From Herbaspirillum frisingense GSF30 (GTDB taxonomy: Bacteria; Pseudomonadota; Gammaproteobacteria; Burkholderiales; Burkholderiaceae_D): a DNA stretch of 64,000 nucleotides. The stretch covers positions 1 to 64,000 of the forward strand of contig NZ_AEEC02000016.1 of assembly GCF_000300975.2 (NCBI RefSeq), in the 5' to 3' direction. The notes beneath the pieces were generated by a model. The model was given only the letters and a program-made list of their open reading frames with translations, did no database searches and was not told the DNA's origin. The position numbers and the translations under genes are program-made. Position 1 is the stretch's first letter; each line of letters opens with the position of its first letter. Below, one piece after another: positions 8,538 through 19,092 of this stretch.

Positions 8538-9149
8538 TCAGGCCGCGCCCGTCAGGCGCACGCGGGCGCCCTCCAGTGTCAGGCGGCCATCGATGAACCA
8601 GCGCACGGCGCGCGGGTAGATCGCATGTTCCTGTTCCAGCACGCGCTGGGCCAGCGTTTCCTCGCTGTCCTCTTCCAGCACCGGCACGGCCGCCTGGGCC
8701 ACGATGGGGCCGTGGTCGAGATCGGGCGTGACGAAATGCACCGTGGCGCCATGCAGCTTCACGCCGGCGGCCAGGGCCTGCCGGTGCGTCGCCAGGCCCG
8801 GAAAACTGGGCAGCAGGGACGGATGGATGTTGAGCATGCGGCCCTGGTAATGGTCCACGAAAGGCGCCGTCAAGATGCGCATGAAGCCGGCCAGGACCAC
8901 CAGGTCAGGGGCAAACGCATCGATGCGATCGCGCAGTGCGGCGTCGAACAGATCACGCGTGGGATAGTCGCGATTGGCGATGACGGCGGTGGCGATACCG
9001 TGCCGGGCGGCGAATTCCAGGCCGCTGGCATCAGCGCGGTTGCTGATGACGGCGGCGATTCTGGCAGGCCACCGCTCGGCCTGTGCGGCACGGACGATGG
9101 CTTCCATATTGCTGCCCCGTCCGGAAATCAGGATGACGATGCTTCTCAT
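8538..9149 (-). CDS. purN: Phosphoribosylglycinamide formyltransferase (folate-dependent)
   Basis: GAR transformylase, third step of purine synthesis, using 10-formyl-THF. The 203 residues are the normal length. Motifs are the phosphate loop ISGRGSNMEAI (8-18), the catalytic Asn-His in MLNIHPSLLPSFPG (about 106-119) and the catalytic Asp in FVTPDLDHGPI (about 140-150). Probably the first gene of a leftward operon with the RsmB/NOP-family methyltransferase. Confidence 0.97.
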   Translation of the reverse strand: MRSIVILISGRGSNMEAIVRAAQAERWPARIAAVISNRADASGLEFAARHGIATAVIANRDYPTRDLFDAALRDRIDAFAPDLVVLAGFMRILTAPFVDHYQGRMLNIHPSLLPSFPGLATHRQALAAGVKLHGATVHFVTPDLDHGPIVAQAAVPVLEEDSEETLAQRVLEQEHAIYPRAVRWFIDGRLTLEGARVRLTGAA

Positions 9150-9279
9150 GGGGTCGCATTGTACCTGCTGCCGGCCCGGCTGCCGCCGTTTTTCACAATG
9201 CGAAAGGCAGAGCGTGGCGTAAATGGTTTATCCGGATGTACCCCGAATGTGCCGGAATGTGCCCGGATTGCTGCGCAAT

Positions 9280-9678
9280 TTACTGGAAGGAATAGAAAAC
9301 CCGGAACGGCACCTTCTTTTCGGCCCAGTAATCGGCGGCATCGCGGAACACGTCCAGCAGGGTCTCCCGGGCTTCCTTGTCGAACTTCTGGGTATTGGGC
9401 AGTTGCTCCAGCACCACGACGAAGCCGATCTGCTTGCCGGCCTTGTGGGTCAGGTCGGTCAGGCAATCATGCAGGGCGTCGAAATTCTTGCCGAAATGAC
9501 GGGGGAAATGGAAGGCGCTGGCGATGGTGCTCAACACCTGCTGCTTGGTGACGGCCTCGGCACAATAGGCATAGAGAAAATGCTGCTCCAGATGCGCGGC
9601 CTCCTGCTGCAGCTCGTTCACGCGAAAGGCGCGAATGGACTGCACGATATTGGGCGGCACCGTTTTAAACAAACTCAT
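9280..9678 (-). CDS. Barstar-family RNase inhibitor
   Basis: A 132-residue cytoplasmic protein of the barstar (RNase inhibitor) family. Recognisable features are a helical N-terminus and the core ending FPRHFGKNFDALHDCLTDL, matching the barstar helix and loop with conserved Asn-Asp residues that plug the RNase active site. The rest (KQIGFVVVLEQLP... ETLLDVFRDAADYWAEKKVPFRVFY) also fits the barstar fold. It lies 115 nt downstream of a secreted barnase-type RNase on the same strand, the classic toxin-inhibitor order. Start uncertain: ATG at 9678 has AAGGGAG very close, and an ATG six codons earlier (9696) is possible. Confidence 0.88.
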   Translation of the reverse strand: MSLFKTVPPNIVQSIRAFRVNELQQEAAHLEQHFLYAYCAEAVTKQQVLSTIASAFHFPRHFGKNFDALHDCLTDLTHKAGKQIGFVVVLEQLPNTQKFDKEARETLLDVFRDAADYWAEKKVPFRVFYSFQ

Positions 9679-9793
9679 TCTCCCTTCAGTATCCATAGGC
9701 GGGGCTGTGTGGCTGTCGTGGTTGATCTGGCTGACCTGGCTGACACGCGTGCTGCGACAGGGCCCGGTGCCCTGCCCTGCTGCCTGACCGCGA

Positions 9794-10159
9794 TCAATCG
9801 CGGATCCGGCGGAAGCTCTTATAGTGATCGCTCGTGTAATAGTATTCGCCGGAAGACTTGGGATCCCCGCCACTGATGATGCGTCGGGCGCCCCGGTTGC
9901 GGGCGCGCGGCGTCTTGACAGTGTATTCGCGATAATACCCGCGCTTCTGCCTGGGTAAAACCCCTTCGTAATTGCCGAAGACGGCACCGTCCTTTTCATA
10001 CGGGAAAGGCCCGCCCTCGCGGATCAGGGCCATGGTCTGCTGGGCCTCGCGCGGCAGCTGGTCGAGGTTCACTTCGGGCAGACCGCCCGGCTCCGGGCCA
10101 CGTGCATGCACGGGCGCGGCCAGCATCAGGGCGGTGAGCAGCACCAGCCAATACTTCAT
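9794..10159 (-). CDS. Secreted barnase-type guanyl-specific ribonuclease
   Basis: A 121-residue extracellular RNase of the barnase/RNase Sa (N1/T1) family. A signal peptide (MKYWLVLLTALMLAAPVHA) is followed by a short mature enzyme. The catalytic triad can be read: Glu78 in YYREYTVKT, Arg92/93 in ARRIISGG and His112 in TSDHYKSF, corresponding to barnase Glu73, Arg87 and His102. The ATG at 10159 is preferred to that at 10189 because the signal peptide begins there and the promoter at 10203-10231 leaves a normal leader. The next gene is its barstar inhibitor. It may serve nutrient scavenging or damage neighbouring cells. Confidence 0.9.
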   Translation of the reverse strand: MKYWLVLLTALMLAAPVHARGPEPGGLPEVNLDQLPREAQQTMALIREGGPFPYEKDGAVFGNYEGVLPRQKRGYYREYTVKTPRARNRGARRIISGGDPKSSGEYYYTSDHYKSFRRIRD

Positions 10160-10202
10160 GAATATCGAGGAGATGAATCGAGCTCGCATCTGCGTGGTCC
10201 GT

Positions 10203-10231
10203 GGTTATTCTCTAAATTGCAATTTTGTCAA
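10203..10231 (-). promoter_or_regulatory. Promoter of the RNase gene with internal palindrome
   Basis: On the minus strand TTGACA (10231-10226), 17-nt spacer, ATAACC (10208-10203). The spacer contains the perfect 12-nt palindrome AAATTGCAATTT (10214-10225), a plausible repressor site exactly between -35 and -10. Confidence 0.5.
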
Positions 10232-10314
10232 TTAAAAACAACAGCACCCGGTAGATTAACTTGTTGCTTTCAGCTAGGCAACCACGGCAGGGCCAAGGCT
10301 TGACCGGCAGCAAA

Positions 10315-11520
10315 TCAGGCAGAGGCTTGGAGCAATTGCGCCGTGTCCGGTTCAAAAAAGGCCAGCACTTCCTCGCGCTTGGCGTAGGTATCGCTCTCTC
10401 CCAGGGCGATCAACTCGTTGGTGAAGCTCTGTTCGAACAATAGATAGGACGCCAATGCCGAACCACGTGCCTCGGTCGCGCCGATGCCGCCCAGCATGGT
10501 GCGGATCGGGCGCGGCAGGCTGCTCACGTGACGGCTGGCGATGCTGTCGATGCGGTGCGAGGGCGAGATCACCAGCGTGCGGATGGGTTTCAAGGGCGTG
10601 TGGCGACGCTGCTCCTCGTTCAACACCGAGAGGGTCTGGTTGACCCGGTTGATGCGTTCGATGTCGGCCGACAGGCCATCCAGGAAGATGCCCGACATCG
10701 CATGCCCTGCCACCTGCGCCAGGCTGGGATAGTGCGGCGTGTTGGTGGGCGCCTGCTCGCCTTTCTCGCCCATGCGGCCAGCGCCGATGACGAGCACCTT
10801 GGTCGCGCCCAGGTGGATGGCCGGCGAGATCGGTGCGATCTGGCGCATGGAGCCATCGCCGCAGTATTCACAGCGCCCGTCGATATACACGGGGATGGCC
10901 GGAAAGATGAAGGGAATCGCCGACGAGGCCAGCAGATGGTCGACGCCGATCTGGTCGCGGATGGCCAGACGCTGCGTGCGCCGCCAGGGCTCGATTTCCT
11001 CGGCGCATTGATAGAAGGTGATGTGCTGGCCGCTGGTATAGGACGAGGCGGTCACCGCCAGCGCGTGCAGCTGTCCTTCCGCCAGCGCGGCATCCAGACG
11101 CGGCAAGTCCAGCAGGCGATGCAGCATGCTCACCAGGGGCGTGTTGTCCAGCAGGGAGTTGGGCGGGTTGGCGCGCCACTTGCGCAGCAGCCAGCCGAAT
11201 GAGAACAGCGACAGCCAGCGCGCCCCGGAGCGGATCACGCCCAGTGAATCGGCGCGGTAGACCTGCTCCACCTGGAAGTTGCTCCATACCGCCATCAGCT
11301 CGCGCACGGCCTCGCCGAAATCATCGGCACGGCAGGCCAGCGCGGTACCGTTGATGGCACCGGCCGACGTGCCGCAGATGATGGGGAAGGGATTGCTGTG
11401 TACCGGCCAGCCGGCTTCGAGCAGGATCATCGAGAGCGCATTGAGGACGCCCACCTGATAGGCCGCCCGTGCGCCGCCGCCGGTCAGGATCAATCCTGTT
11501 TTATGTTCCATTGTCTCCAT
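10315..11520 (-). CDS. Patatin-like phospholipase
   Basis: A 401-residue serine lipid acyl hydrolase of the patatin family. The oxyanion loop GGGARAAYQVG is at 14-24, the nucleophile in CGTSAGAINGT at about 49-59 and the catalytic Asp in the DGSMRQIAPI segment near 217-226, completing the Ser-Asp dyad. No signal peptide is visible, so it is probably cytoplasmic or membrane-associated. Substrate unknown. The start is MEHK or METMEHK; the longer form is given. It stands between an SDR gene and the RNase/barstar pair, all leftward, without obvious operon spacing. Confidence 0.9.
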   Translation of the reverse strand: METMEHKTGLILTGGGARAAYQVGVLNALSMILLEAGWPVHSNPFPIICGTSAGAINGTALACRADDFGEAVRELMAVWSNFQVEQVYRADSLGVIRSGARWLSLFSFGWLLRKWRANPPNSLLDNTPLVSMLHRLLDLPRLDAALAEGQLHALAVTASSYTSGQHITFYQCAEEIEPWRRTQRLAIRDQIGVDHLLASSAIPFIFPAIPVYIDGRCEYCGDGSMRQIAPISPAIHLGATKVLVIGAGRMGEKGEQAPTNTPHYPSLAQVAGHAMSGIFLDGLSADIERINRVNQTLSVLNEEQRRHTPLKPIRTLVISPSHRIDSIASRHVSSLPRPIRTMLGGIGATEARGSALASYLLFEQSFTNELIALGESDTYAKREEVLAFFEPDTAQLLQASA

Positions 11521-11580
11521 GCGGGCAGCTTATCAGCAGCGCCCGCGCTGTGGACAAGAGAATTGGCAGGGAAATGCGGC

Positions 11581-12339
11581 CTATTTGGGGGGCATGCGGA
11601 TGGCCCCATCCAGACGGATGGTCTCGCCGTTCAACATCACGTTCTCGATGATGCTCCTGGCCAGCTGCGCGTATTCGGTGGCGCGCCCCAGACGCGGCGG
11701 GAAGGGCACGGCCTGGCCCAGCGAGTCCAGCACTTCCTGCGGCATGGCCAGCATCATGGGCGTCTCGAAGATGCCGGGGGCAATGGTCATGACCCGGATA
11801 CCGCTGCGCGACAGATCACGCGCCATCGGCAAGGTCATCGCCACGATGGCACCCTTGGAGGCCGAATAGGCGGTCTGCCCGATCTGGCCGTCATACGCCG
11901 CCACCGAGGCAGTGTGGATGATGATGCCGCGCTCGCCCTCCGCCAGCGCCTCGCCCTTGGCCATGGCATCGGCGGCGAAGCGCGCCATGTTGAAGCTGCC
12001 GACCAGGTTGATGTTGAGCGTCTTCATGAACAGCGCCATGGTATGCGGACCGTTCTTGCCAATCAGCTTTTCGGCCGGGGCGATGCCGGCACAATTGATC
12101 AGGCCGCGCAGGCTGCCCAACGCTTGCGCGGCCTGCACCACCGCCTGCGCATCGTCCTCGGAACTGACATCGCAGCGCACGAAGATGCCGCCCAGTTCCT
12201 GCGCCAGCGCGCTGCCGGTTTCCTGGTTCAGGTCGGCCAGCACCGGCTTGCCGCCGGCGGCGGCGATCATGCGCGCAGTGGCCGCGCCCAGACCGGATGC
12301 TGCGCCGGTGACGATGAAAACATTTCCTTCGATACGCAT
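11581..12339 (-). CDS. SDR dehydrogenase, 3-hydroxyacyl-CoA dehydrogenase type-2-like
   Basis: A classical short-chain dehydrogenase, 252 residues. The nucleotide loop is TGAASGLG (11-18), with Asp (LADLN) after strand 2 suggesting NAD(H). NCAGIAP follows, and the catalytic Ser-Tyr-Lys lie in TASVAAYDGQIGQTAYSASK. The sequence character (GGKPVLADLNQETG, SPGIFETPM-like APGIFETPMM) is that of type-2 3-hydroxyacyl-CoA dehydrogenases (HSD17B10 group), which act on branched or short hydroxyacyl-CoAs. Exact substrate is inferred only. Neighbouring genes give no pathway context. Confidence 0.88.
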   Translation of the reverse strand: MRIEGNVFIVTGAASGLGAATARMIAAAGGKPVLADLNQETGSALAQELGGIFVRCDVSSEDDAQAVVQAAQALGSLRGLINCAGIAPAEKLIGKNGPHTMALFMKTLNINLVGSFNMARFAADAMAKGEALAEGERGIIIHTASVAAYDGQIGQTAYSASKGAIVAMTLPMARDLSRSGIRVMTIAPGIFETPMMLAMPQEVLDSLGQAVPFPPRLGRATEYAQLARSIIENVMLNGETIRLDGAIRMPPK

Positions 12340-12551
12340 GGAGTCTCCTGTTTTTTATCTCGCTGACCCGGACGGATGGCCCGGGTCGCCGTGGCCTGAT
12401 GATGAGGTGATGCCTCAGGCAGCATTATTTGACGGATCGGCCGGCCTGGCAATGTCTGCCCGGCGTGGCGATTCCCTGCTGGCGGAGATTATGCGCAGGC
12501 CGCCGCGCCCCGACTATCGGCGCGGCGACAATTGCACGACTGCAGACGGGC

Positions 12552-14594
12552 TCAGTTAGGGATGTTCGGCAACAGCGGCACCAGCAGCAGCGCCACGATG
12601 TTGATGATCTTGATCAGCGGATTGACCGCCGGTCCCGCCGTGTCCTTGTAGGGGTCACCCACGGTGTCACCGGTGACTGCCGCCTTGTGGGCATCGGAAC
12701 CCTTGCCGCCGTGATGACCGTCTTCGATGTATTTCTTGGCGTTGTCCCAGGCGCCGCCACCAGTGGTCATCGAGATCGCCACGAACAGGCCGGTGACGAT
12801 GGTCCCCATCAACAGCCCACCCAACGCCGAGGCACCCAGCAGCAGCCCCACCAGGATCGGCACGATCACCGGCAGGAGCGACGGCAGGATCATCTCGCGG
12901 ATGGCAGACGAGGTCAGCATGTCGACCGCTTTGTCGTATTCCGGCCGTCCGCTGCCATCCATGATGCCCTTGATCTCGCTGAACTGGCGCCGTACCTCGA
13001 CCACCACCGCGCCAGCCGCCCGCCCCACCGCTTCCATCGCCATCGCGCCGAACAGGTAGGGAATCAGGCCGCCGATGAACAACCCGATGATCACCGCCGG
13101 ACTGGAGAGGTCGAAGCTGGCCGTCTTGCCCACCGATTCCAGCGCATGCGTGTAATCAGCGAACAGCACCAGCGCCGCCAGCCCGGCCGAACCGATGGCA
13201 TAGCCCTTGGTAACGGCCTTGGTGGTATTGCCCACCGCATCCAGCGGATCGGTGATGGCCCGCACCGAGTCAGGCAGGCCGGACATCTCGGCGATGCCGC
13301 CGGCATTGTCGGTGATGGGGCCATAGGCATCGAGCGCCACCACGATGCCAGCCATGGACAGCATGGCGGTTGCCGCGATGGCAATGCCATACAGGCCCGC
13401 CAGCCAGTACGACACCAGGATCGCCGCGCACACCGCCAGCACCGGATAGGCGGTCGACTTCATCGACACCCCCAGGCCAGCGATGATGTTGGTGCCATGG
13501 CCGGTGGTGGAGGCCTCGGCGATATGCCGCACCGGCTTGAAGTCGGTGCCGGTGTAGTACTCGGTGATATAGACCATCAGGCCGGTCAGCACGATGCCCA
13601 CCACCGCCGCGCCCATCAGCGGCACACGCAATTCGGGCGGCAGCAGCAGCCAGGTGACCAGCGCGAAGCCTACCAGCGACAGCCCGGCCGACCACCACAA
13701 GCCGGTATAGAGCGCCGACATGATCTTCTTGCCCGGCTGCGCCTTGACCATCGCGCAGCCGACGATGGAGGCCAGGATCGACACCCCGCCCAGCGCCAGC
13801 GGATACAGCACGGCCAGCGTCTCCATGCCCTGCAGCACCAGGGTACCCAGCAGCATGGTGGCGATCAGCGTGACCACGTAGGTCTCGAACAGATCGGCCG
13901 CCATCCCGGCGCAGTCGCCCACGTTGTCGCCGACGTTATCGGCGATCACCGCCGGATTGCGCGGATCGTCCTCGGGAATGCCGGCCTCGACCTTGCCCAC
14001 CAGGTCGGCGCCCACATCGGCGCCCTTGGTGAAGATCCCCCCGCCCAGGCGGGCGAAGATGGAAATGAGCGAAGCCCCGAAAGCCAGCCCGATCAGCGGC
14101 TGGATGGCGTCGTGCAGACTGGCCGCGCGCCCCTGTCCATAGACGAACAGGACCCAGAAGAACAGCGACACTCCCAGCAGCCCCAGCCCCACCACCAGCA
14201 TCCCGGTGATCGCCCCGCCACGAAATGCCACGGCGAGCGCCTCGTTCATGCCCCGCGTGGCTGCCTGGGCGGTGCGCACATTGGCCCGCACCGAGACATT
14301 CATGCCGATGAAGCCGCAGGCGCCCGACAGCACCGCCCCCAGCAGGAAGCCGACGGCGGTCAGCCAGCCCAGTCCGGGGATGAGGGCAATGACGATCAGC
14401 AGCACCACGCCCACCATAGCGATGGTGCGGTACTGCCGCGCCAGGTAGGCCGCCGCGCCCTGCTGGATGGCCAGTGCGATTTCCTGCATGCGGGGGTTGC
14501 CGGGGTCCTGCTTGAGAATCCAGCTACGCGAGACGAGGCCATAGATCACCGCGACAATGCCGCAGGCAATGGCAAACCACAGGGCAAGTGCCAT
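12552..14594 (-). CDS. hppA: K+-insensitive membrane proton-translocating pyrophosphatase
   Basis: A 680-residue integral membrane pyrophosphatase that couples PPi hydrolysis to proton export, about 16 membrane helices. The catalytic metal-binding motif is intact: [15 protein letters not shown] followed by [17 protein letters not shown]. The sequence [10 protein letters not shown] has Lys at the position that is Ala in K+-dependent enzymes and Thr three residues later. By established family rules this marks the K+-independent class. Ends in the usual PNIPN. Single gene; no clear terminator seen in the 212 nt to its left. Confidence 0.96.
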   Translation of the reverse strand: MALALWFAIACGIVAVIYGLVSRSWILKQDPGNPRMQEIALAIQQGAAAYLARQYRTIAMVGVVLLIVIALIPGLGWLTAVGFLLGAVLSGACGFIGMNVSVRANVRTAQAATRGMNEALAVAFRGGAITGMLVVGLGLLGVSLFFWVLFVYGQGRAASLHDAIQPLIGLAFGASLISIFARLGGGIFTKGADVGADLVGKVEAGIPEDDPRNPAVIADNVGDNVGDCAGMAADLFETYVVTLIATMLLGTLVLQGMETLAVLYPLALGGVSILASIVGCAMVKAQPGKKIMSALYTGLWWSAGLSLVGFALVTWLLLPPELRVPLMGAAVVGIVLTGLMVYITEYYTGTDFKPVRHIAEASTTGHGTNIIAGLGVSMKSTAYPVLAVCAAILVSYWLAGLYGIAIAATAMLSMAGIVVALDAYGPITDNAGGIAEMSGLPDSVRAITDPLDAVGNTTKAVTKGYAIGSAGLAALVLFADYTHALESVGKTASFDLSSPAVIIGLFIGGLIPYLFGAMAMEAVGRAAGAVVVEVRRQFSEIKGIMDGSGRPEYDKAVDMLTSSAIREMILPSLLPVIVPILVGLLLGASALGGLLMGTIVTGLFVAISMTTGGGAWDNAKKYIEDGHHGGKGSDAHKAAVTGDTVGDPYKDTAGPAVNPLIKIINIVALLLVPLLPNIPN

Positions 14595-14902
14595 CTTTAT
14601 CTCCTTTTGTTATCACGACTCATCAACAATCACGAACATCCGCCGTGGCACCCGGGCGGGCATCGCTGCCCTGTTACCCACGCATCACCGCCGATACTGC
14701 GCCTGCAAATTACGTCGCCCTTCTTATTGGAGTTGTTGTGCTTGCCGGGGCTGCAACCGCCACACCCTCGGGCGGGTGCGGGCGGCGACCAATTCCGATC
14801 GACCTCGCCGATTGACCTCGCCGATGGACCGCGATCTGCCGCGATCTATCGATTTGTTAGTTTTCGAGCTCTTCCGCTCTTTGTGTCAGCCTTCAAAAGG
14901 CT
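14595..14902. other. hppA upstream region
   Basis: No gene. It holds two short tandem repeats: GACCTCGCCGAT at 14801 and 14814, and CCGCGATCT at 14829 and 14839. No promoter was recognised with confidence for the leftward hppA. Confidence 0.4.
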
Positions 14903-14930
14903 AAAAAAAAAGCGGACCGTAGTCCGCTTT
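14903..14930 (-). terminator. Terminator after adk
   Basis: AAAGCGGAC, loop, GTCCGCTTT (14909-14930), followed on the minus strand by a run of eight or more T. It lies right after the adk stop codon. Confidence 0.9.
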
Positions 14931-14933
14931 ACT

Positions 14934-15677
<744 letters not shown>

Positions 15678-15878
15678 TTATGCAGCTTGTTTGCGCGCCG
15701 TTTGCGTCAGCTCCGGGACGAAACTTACCACAAAATCTTACCGAACCATGACAAACGCCTGATTTTTAAGCAGTCTCCTGGCCCTGATTGTGTCCTGTCA
15801 GCTTGACAGGGAACTTACAGCAAGCGGCACCGGCCGGCCTTGCGCCGGATCATGCCAGGATGGCTGCCTATCTGCCTA

Positions 15879-16694
15879 TCAGAGTGCGGAGATGCTTTGC
15901 ACCAGGGCACTGTCGGGCGGGGCCTCGAAATGCTTGCGCACGCGCAACAGGTCCTCGGGCGTATCGACGCCGGCTTCCGGCACCAGCGAAGTGACATGCA
16001 CGGCAATCGCATGGCCGTGCCACAGCACGCGCAGCTGCTCCAGCGCCTCGATGCGTTCCAGCGGGGCCGGCGTAAGCGTGGGATAGAGCTGCAGGAAGCG
16101 GTTGCTGTAGGCATACAGCCCGATATGGCGCAGCGGTACGTATTCGTTGGCGTGATCAGGGCCGCTGGCGTCCGGCAACACCTCGCGCGATTGGGCGAAG
16201 GCATCGCGATGCCAGGGAATGGTGGCCCGCGAAAAATACATGGCGCAGCCTTCCTTGTTCAGCACCACCTTGACCACATTGGGATTGAAGGCATCGGCGG
16301 CGCTCTCGATGGCATGCGCAGCCGTGGCCATGGGCACGCCGGCCTTGATGTGGGCGGCGGTGGCGGCAATCAGGCCAGGATCGATCAGCGGCTCGTCACC
16401 CTGCACGTTGACCACCACGGCATCCTCGGCCAGATCCATGGCGGCGGCCACCTCGGCGATGCGGTCGGTGCCGGAGGGATGGTCGGCGCGGGTCATCGCC
16501 ACCTCCACGCCGTGCGCCTGGCAGGCGGCATGGATGTCGTGGTGATCGGTGGCCACGATGATGCGTGCGGCACCGGACAGGGCAGCGCGCTCGGCCACCC
16601 GCACGATCATCGGCTTGCCGCCGAGGTCGGCCAGGGGCTTGTTGGGCAGGCGCGTGGAAGCCAGGCGCGCCGGGATGATGACGGTGAAGGTCAT
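15879..16694 (-). CDS. kdsB: 3-deoxy-manno-octulosonate cytidylyltransferase
   Basis: Activates Kdo with CTP to CMP-Kdo for lipopolysaccharide inner core synthesis. The 271 residues open with [27 protein letters not shown], the nucleotidyltransferase signature with the Arg and Lys that bind CTP phosphates. Later [10 protein letters not shown] gives the metal-binding Asp, and the C-terminus has the family [13 protein letters not shown]. Last gene of the exbB-exbD-lpxK-trm112-kdsB run, 33 nt after trm112. A 7-bp hairpin (CCTGTCA/TGACAGG, 15793-15810) lies downstream but lacks a T run. Confidence 0.97.
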   Translation of the reverse strand: MTFTVIIPARLASTRLPNKPLADLGGKPMIVRVAERAALSGAARIIVATDHHDIHAACQAHGVEVAMTRADHPSGTDRIAEVAAAMDLAEDAVVVNVQGDEPLIDPGLIAATAAHIKAGVPMATAAHAIESAADAFNPNVVKVVLNKEGCAMYFSRATIPWHRDAFAQSREVLPDASGPDHANEYVPLRHIGLYAYSNRFLQLYPTLTPAPLERIEALEQLRVLWHGHAIAVHVTSLVPEAGVDTPEDLLRVRKHFEAPPDSALVQSISAL

Positions 16695-16727
16695 GGGATC
16701 AGCCGCAGCAGGAAGGGAAAATCGGGG

Positions 16728-16943
16728 TCAGGCTGCCGGAGCCGCCGGCGCGGAAGTACCTGAAGCAGCCGCAGGCGCAGCACCCAGTTCACGTGCTTCA
16801 TCGGCCCACATGATGGGGATGCCGTCACGGATGGGGTAGGCCAGCTTGTCTGCCTTGCAGATCAGTTCCTGGGCTTTCTTGTCGTAGTCCAGCGGACCCT
16901 TGCAGATGGGGCAAACCAGGATATCAAGCAGTCGGGCGTTCAC
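16728..16943 (-). CDS. Trm112 family protein (YcaR-like)
   Basis: A 71-residue small protein with the Trm112 fold: [14 protein letters not shown] (zinc-knuckle-like CPIC) and [18 protein letters not shown]. The C-terminus is an Ala/Pro/Ser tail. In many proteobacteria a Trm112/YcaR gene sits between lpxK and kdsB, as here. The start overlaps the end of lpxK by 20 nt, so translation is probably coupled. The role is not known in bacteria; eukaryotic Trm112 activates methyltransferases. Confidence 0.93.
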   Translation of the reverse strand: MNARLLDILVCPICKGPLDYDKKAQELICKADKLAYPIRDGIPIMWADEARELGAAPAAASGTSAPAAPAA

Positions 16944-17958
16944 GGAGTTTCTCCACTATATGTTCAGCCAGCGCGCCGTCGATGCGCGCTGTTACGGGCA
17001 CGACCCAGATACGCGGGTCGTTTCGGATGGCCTCGATAGCCCTGCATTTTACTGCATCCTTTTCCGTGATCAGGATGACATCGGCGGCAAGGCCTGCAAA
17101 GGGATCGATGGCGAAGTCGTAATGGTCAGGCAAGGGGTGGCGGGCAAAGCTCAGGCCGGCCCCTTCCAGCGTGGCGAAAAAGCGCTCGGGATTCCCGATG
17201 CCGGCCACCGCTGCCAGGCGTACCGCGCCCTCGCCCATCTGTGCCAATGGCTTGCGCGCCTGCGGTGGCGCCAGTTGCACGGCCTCGTCAGCCTGCAGGC
17301 GCATGGCATGCACACCGGCCGGAGCCTTGCCCTGCAAGCCAACATTGAGCACCGAGAAATCACGCCGGCGCGAAGCCGGCTCGCGCAAGGGGCCGGCCGG
17401 CAACAGCCAGCCATTGCCCACGCCCCGTGCATCGGAGAGGACGATCTCGATATCGCGCCCCAGTGCGTAATGCTGCAGCCCGTCGTCGGAGATGATCACA
17501 TCCACCTCCGGGTGCGCCGCCAGCAGGCTGCGCGCCGCCGCAACCCGGCGCCGCCCCACCACCAGCGGCACGCCGGTACGCTGGGCGATCAGCAGCGGCT
17601 CGTCGCCGACCTGCGACGCCGCGGCCTCGGGGCTGACCTCCAGGGTCTGCCCGGCACCGTTGCCTCCTCCATAGCCACGCGAAATCACGCCCGGATGCAA
17701 ACCGGCCGCCCGCAGCGCCTCGATCAGCCAGATCGCAAAAGGCGTCTTGCCGGTCCCGCCGACGAAGACATTACCCACCACGATCACCGGTACCGGCAGG
17801 CGCTCGGCGCGCTTGATGCCCAGCGCAAAGAGCAGCCGGCGCAGCGCCGCCAGGCCGCCGAACAGCAGCGACAGCGGCCACAGCGCGCAGGCCAGCACGC
17901 CACGGGATTGCCAGGCGCGGCTCAGGATGGCTTCGGCAGTGGGCCTGGAATCGGCCAT
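16924..17958 (-). CDS. lpxK: Tetraacyldisaccharide 4'-kinase
   Basis: Phosphorylates the 4' position of the lipid A precursor at the inner membrane. 344 residues. The Walker A is [13 protein letters not shown] (about 65-77), preceded by a membrane-associated N-terminal helix ([24 protein letters not shown]). The family motifs [22 protein letters not shown] (catalytic Asp pair) and [10 protein letters not shown] follow. Between exbD (83 nt upstream) and trm112 (overlapping). Confidence 0.97.
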   Translation of the reverse strand: MADSRPTAEAILSRAWQSRGVLACALWPLSLLFGGLAALRRLLFALGIKRAERLPVPVIVVGNVFVGGTGKTPFAIWLIEALRAAGLHPGVISRGYGGGNGAGQTLEVSPEAAASQVGDEPLLIAQRTGVPLVVGRRRVAAARSLLAAHPEVDVIISDDGLQHYALGRDIEIVLSDARGVGNGWLLPAGPLREPASRRRDFSVLNVGLQGKAPAGVHAMRLQADEAVQLAPPQARKPLAQMGEGAVRLAAVAGIGNPERFFATLEGAGLSFARHPLPDHYDFAIDPFAGLAADVILITEKDAVKCRAIEAIRNDPRIWVVPVTARIDGALAEHIVEKLRERPTA

Positions 17959-18041
17959 GGTTTCAATCCGTCATCAAGAAAAGCGTGGCGCCAAGGCCAA
18001 GGCCCTGGCGCCACGTCGGAAAACAAAAGCCTGTGGATAAA

Positions 18042-18470
18042 TCACTTGCTGCTGGACTGCGCTGCAAAGGTCAGCTTGGGATACCCCGCCAGGCGCGCCG
18101 CCTCCATCACGTTGACCACGGTCTGATGCGTGGCCAGTGCGTCGGCATTGATGATGATGACCGGGTCGCGCTGGCTGCCGCTGGCCTGCACGGCGGCCTG
18201 CATTTCCTCGGCGAGCCCCTGCGCATCACGCGCTGGGATGCGCTTGTTGTTGATCGCATAGCGCCCGCTGGCATCGATGGCGATGTTGATCTCGAAGGGC
18301 TGCTCCAGCGCCTTCTGGGCATCGGCCGTGGGCAGCGTGACCTGCAACGCGGTGAACTTGCTGTAGGTGGTGGTCACCATCAGGAAGATCACGATCACCA
18401 GCAGCACATCGATGAAGGGGATCAGGTTGATCTCCAGGTCTTCGCGGGGACGGCCCTTGCGGAAGTTCAT
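18042..18470 (-). CDS. exbD: Biopolymer transport protein ExbD/TolR
   Basis: A 142-residue single-span inner membrane protein of the proton-driven ExbB-ExbD motor that energises TonB-dependent outer membrane transport. The membrane helix carries the essential Asp in INLIPFIDVLLVIVIFLMVTT (15-35); the rest is the periplasmic domain. Located 16 nt after exbB. No tonB gene is next to it. In betaproteobacteria this exbBD pair commonly precedes lpxK. Confidence 0.94.
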   Translation of the reverse strand: MNFRKGRPREDLEINLIPFIDVLLVIVIFLMVTTTYSKFTALQVTLPTADAQKALEQPFEINIAIDASGRYAINNKRIPARDAQGLAEEMQAAVQASGSQRDPVIIINADALATHQTVVNVMEAARLAGYPKLTFAAQSSSK

Positions 18471-18486
18471 GGTCGGCTCCGCGCAA

Positions 18487-19092
18487 TCAACGGCGCACGT
18501 CGTGCACGATGTCCACGAACTTCACGGCCTGCTGCTCCATGTCCACCACGAAGCCATCCACCTGGGCGCGGAAGTGGCGGTAGAACACCAGCGCCGGCAT
18601 GGCGATGGCCAGGCCAAACCCGGTGTTGTAGAGCGCAATGGAGATACCGTGTGCCAGCTGCGCCGGGTTGGTGCCGACGGCATTCTGCGAGGCGAAGATC
18701 TCGATCATGCCCACCACGGTACCGAACAGGCCCATCAGCGGTGCCAGCGAGGCGATGGTACCCAGCGTGGTCAGGAAGCGCTCCAGCCGGTGCGCGGCGG
18801 CCTGGCCGGCTTCTTCGATGGCTTCCTTCATGACTTCGCGCGGGGCGTCGACATTGCGCAGACCGGCAGCCAGCACCTGGCCCAGCGGCGAATTCTGTTC
18901 CAGCTTGTCGATCACGTCGTCGTTGACGCGACCGCTCTGATAGACCCGTACCACCTCCCCCAGCAGGTCCGGCGGCAGGATGCGCGGGCGGCGCAGATAG
19001 ACCAGTCTTTCGATGACCAGCGCCAGGCCGATGATGGAAGCGATCAGCAAAGGCCAGATCGGCCAGCCGGCGGCGAGGATGATGGCGAGCAA
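18487..19092 (-). CDS. exbB: Biopolymer transport protein ExbB/TolQ/MotA family
   Basis: A 201-residue inner membrane protein with three helices (about 2-24, 110-135 and 155-178). Family features are the signal TLGTIASLAPLMGLFGTVVGMI and the conserved GISIALYNTGFGLAIAMPALVFYRHF. It is the first gene of the leftward exbB-exbD-lpxK-trm112-kdsB operon, divergent from xseA with a 172-nt shared promoter region. Confidence 0.94.
   Translation of the reverse strand: MLAIILAAGWPIWPLLIASIIGLALVIERLVYLRRPRILPPDLLGEVVRVYQSGRVNDDVIDKLEQNSPLGQVLAAGLRNVDAPREVMKEAIEEAGQAAAHRLERFLTTLGTIASLAPLMGLFGTVVGMIEIFASQNAVGTNPAQLAHGISIALYNTGFGLAIAMPALVFYRHFRAQVDGFVVDMEQQAVKFVDIVHDVRR

Noticed and set aside
14801-14847. 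Short tandem repeats before hppA considered as CRISPR or iteron
   Set aside because: Only two copies each of 12 and 9 nt; too short and too few.
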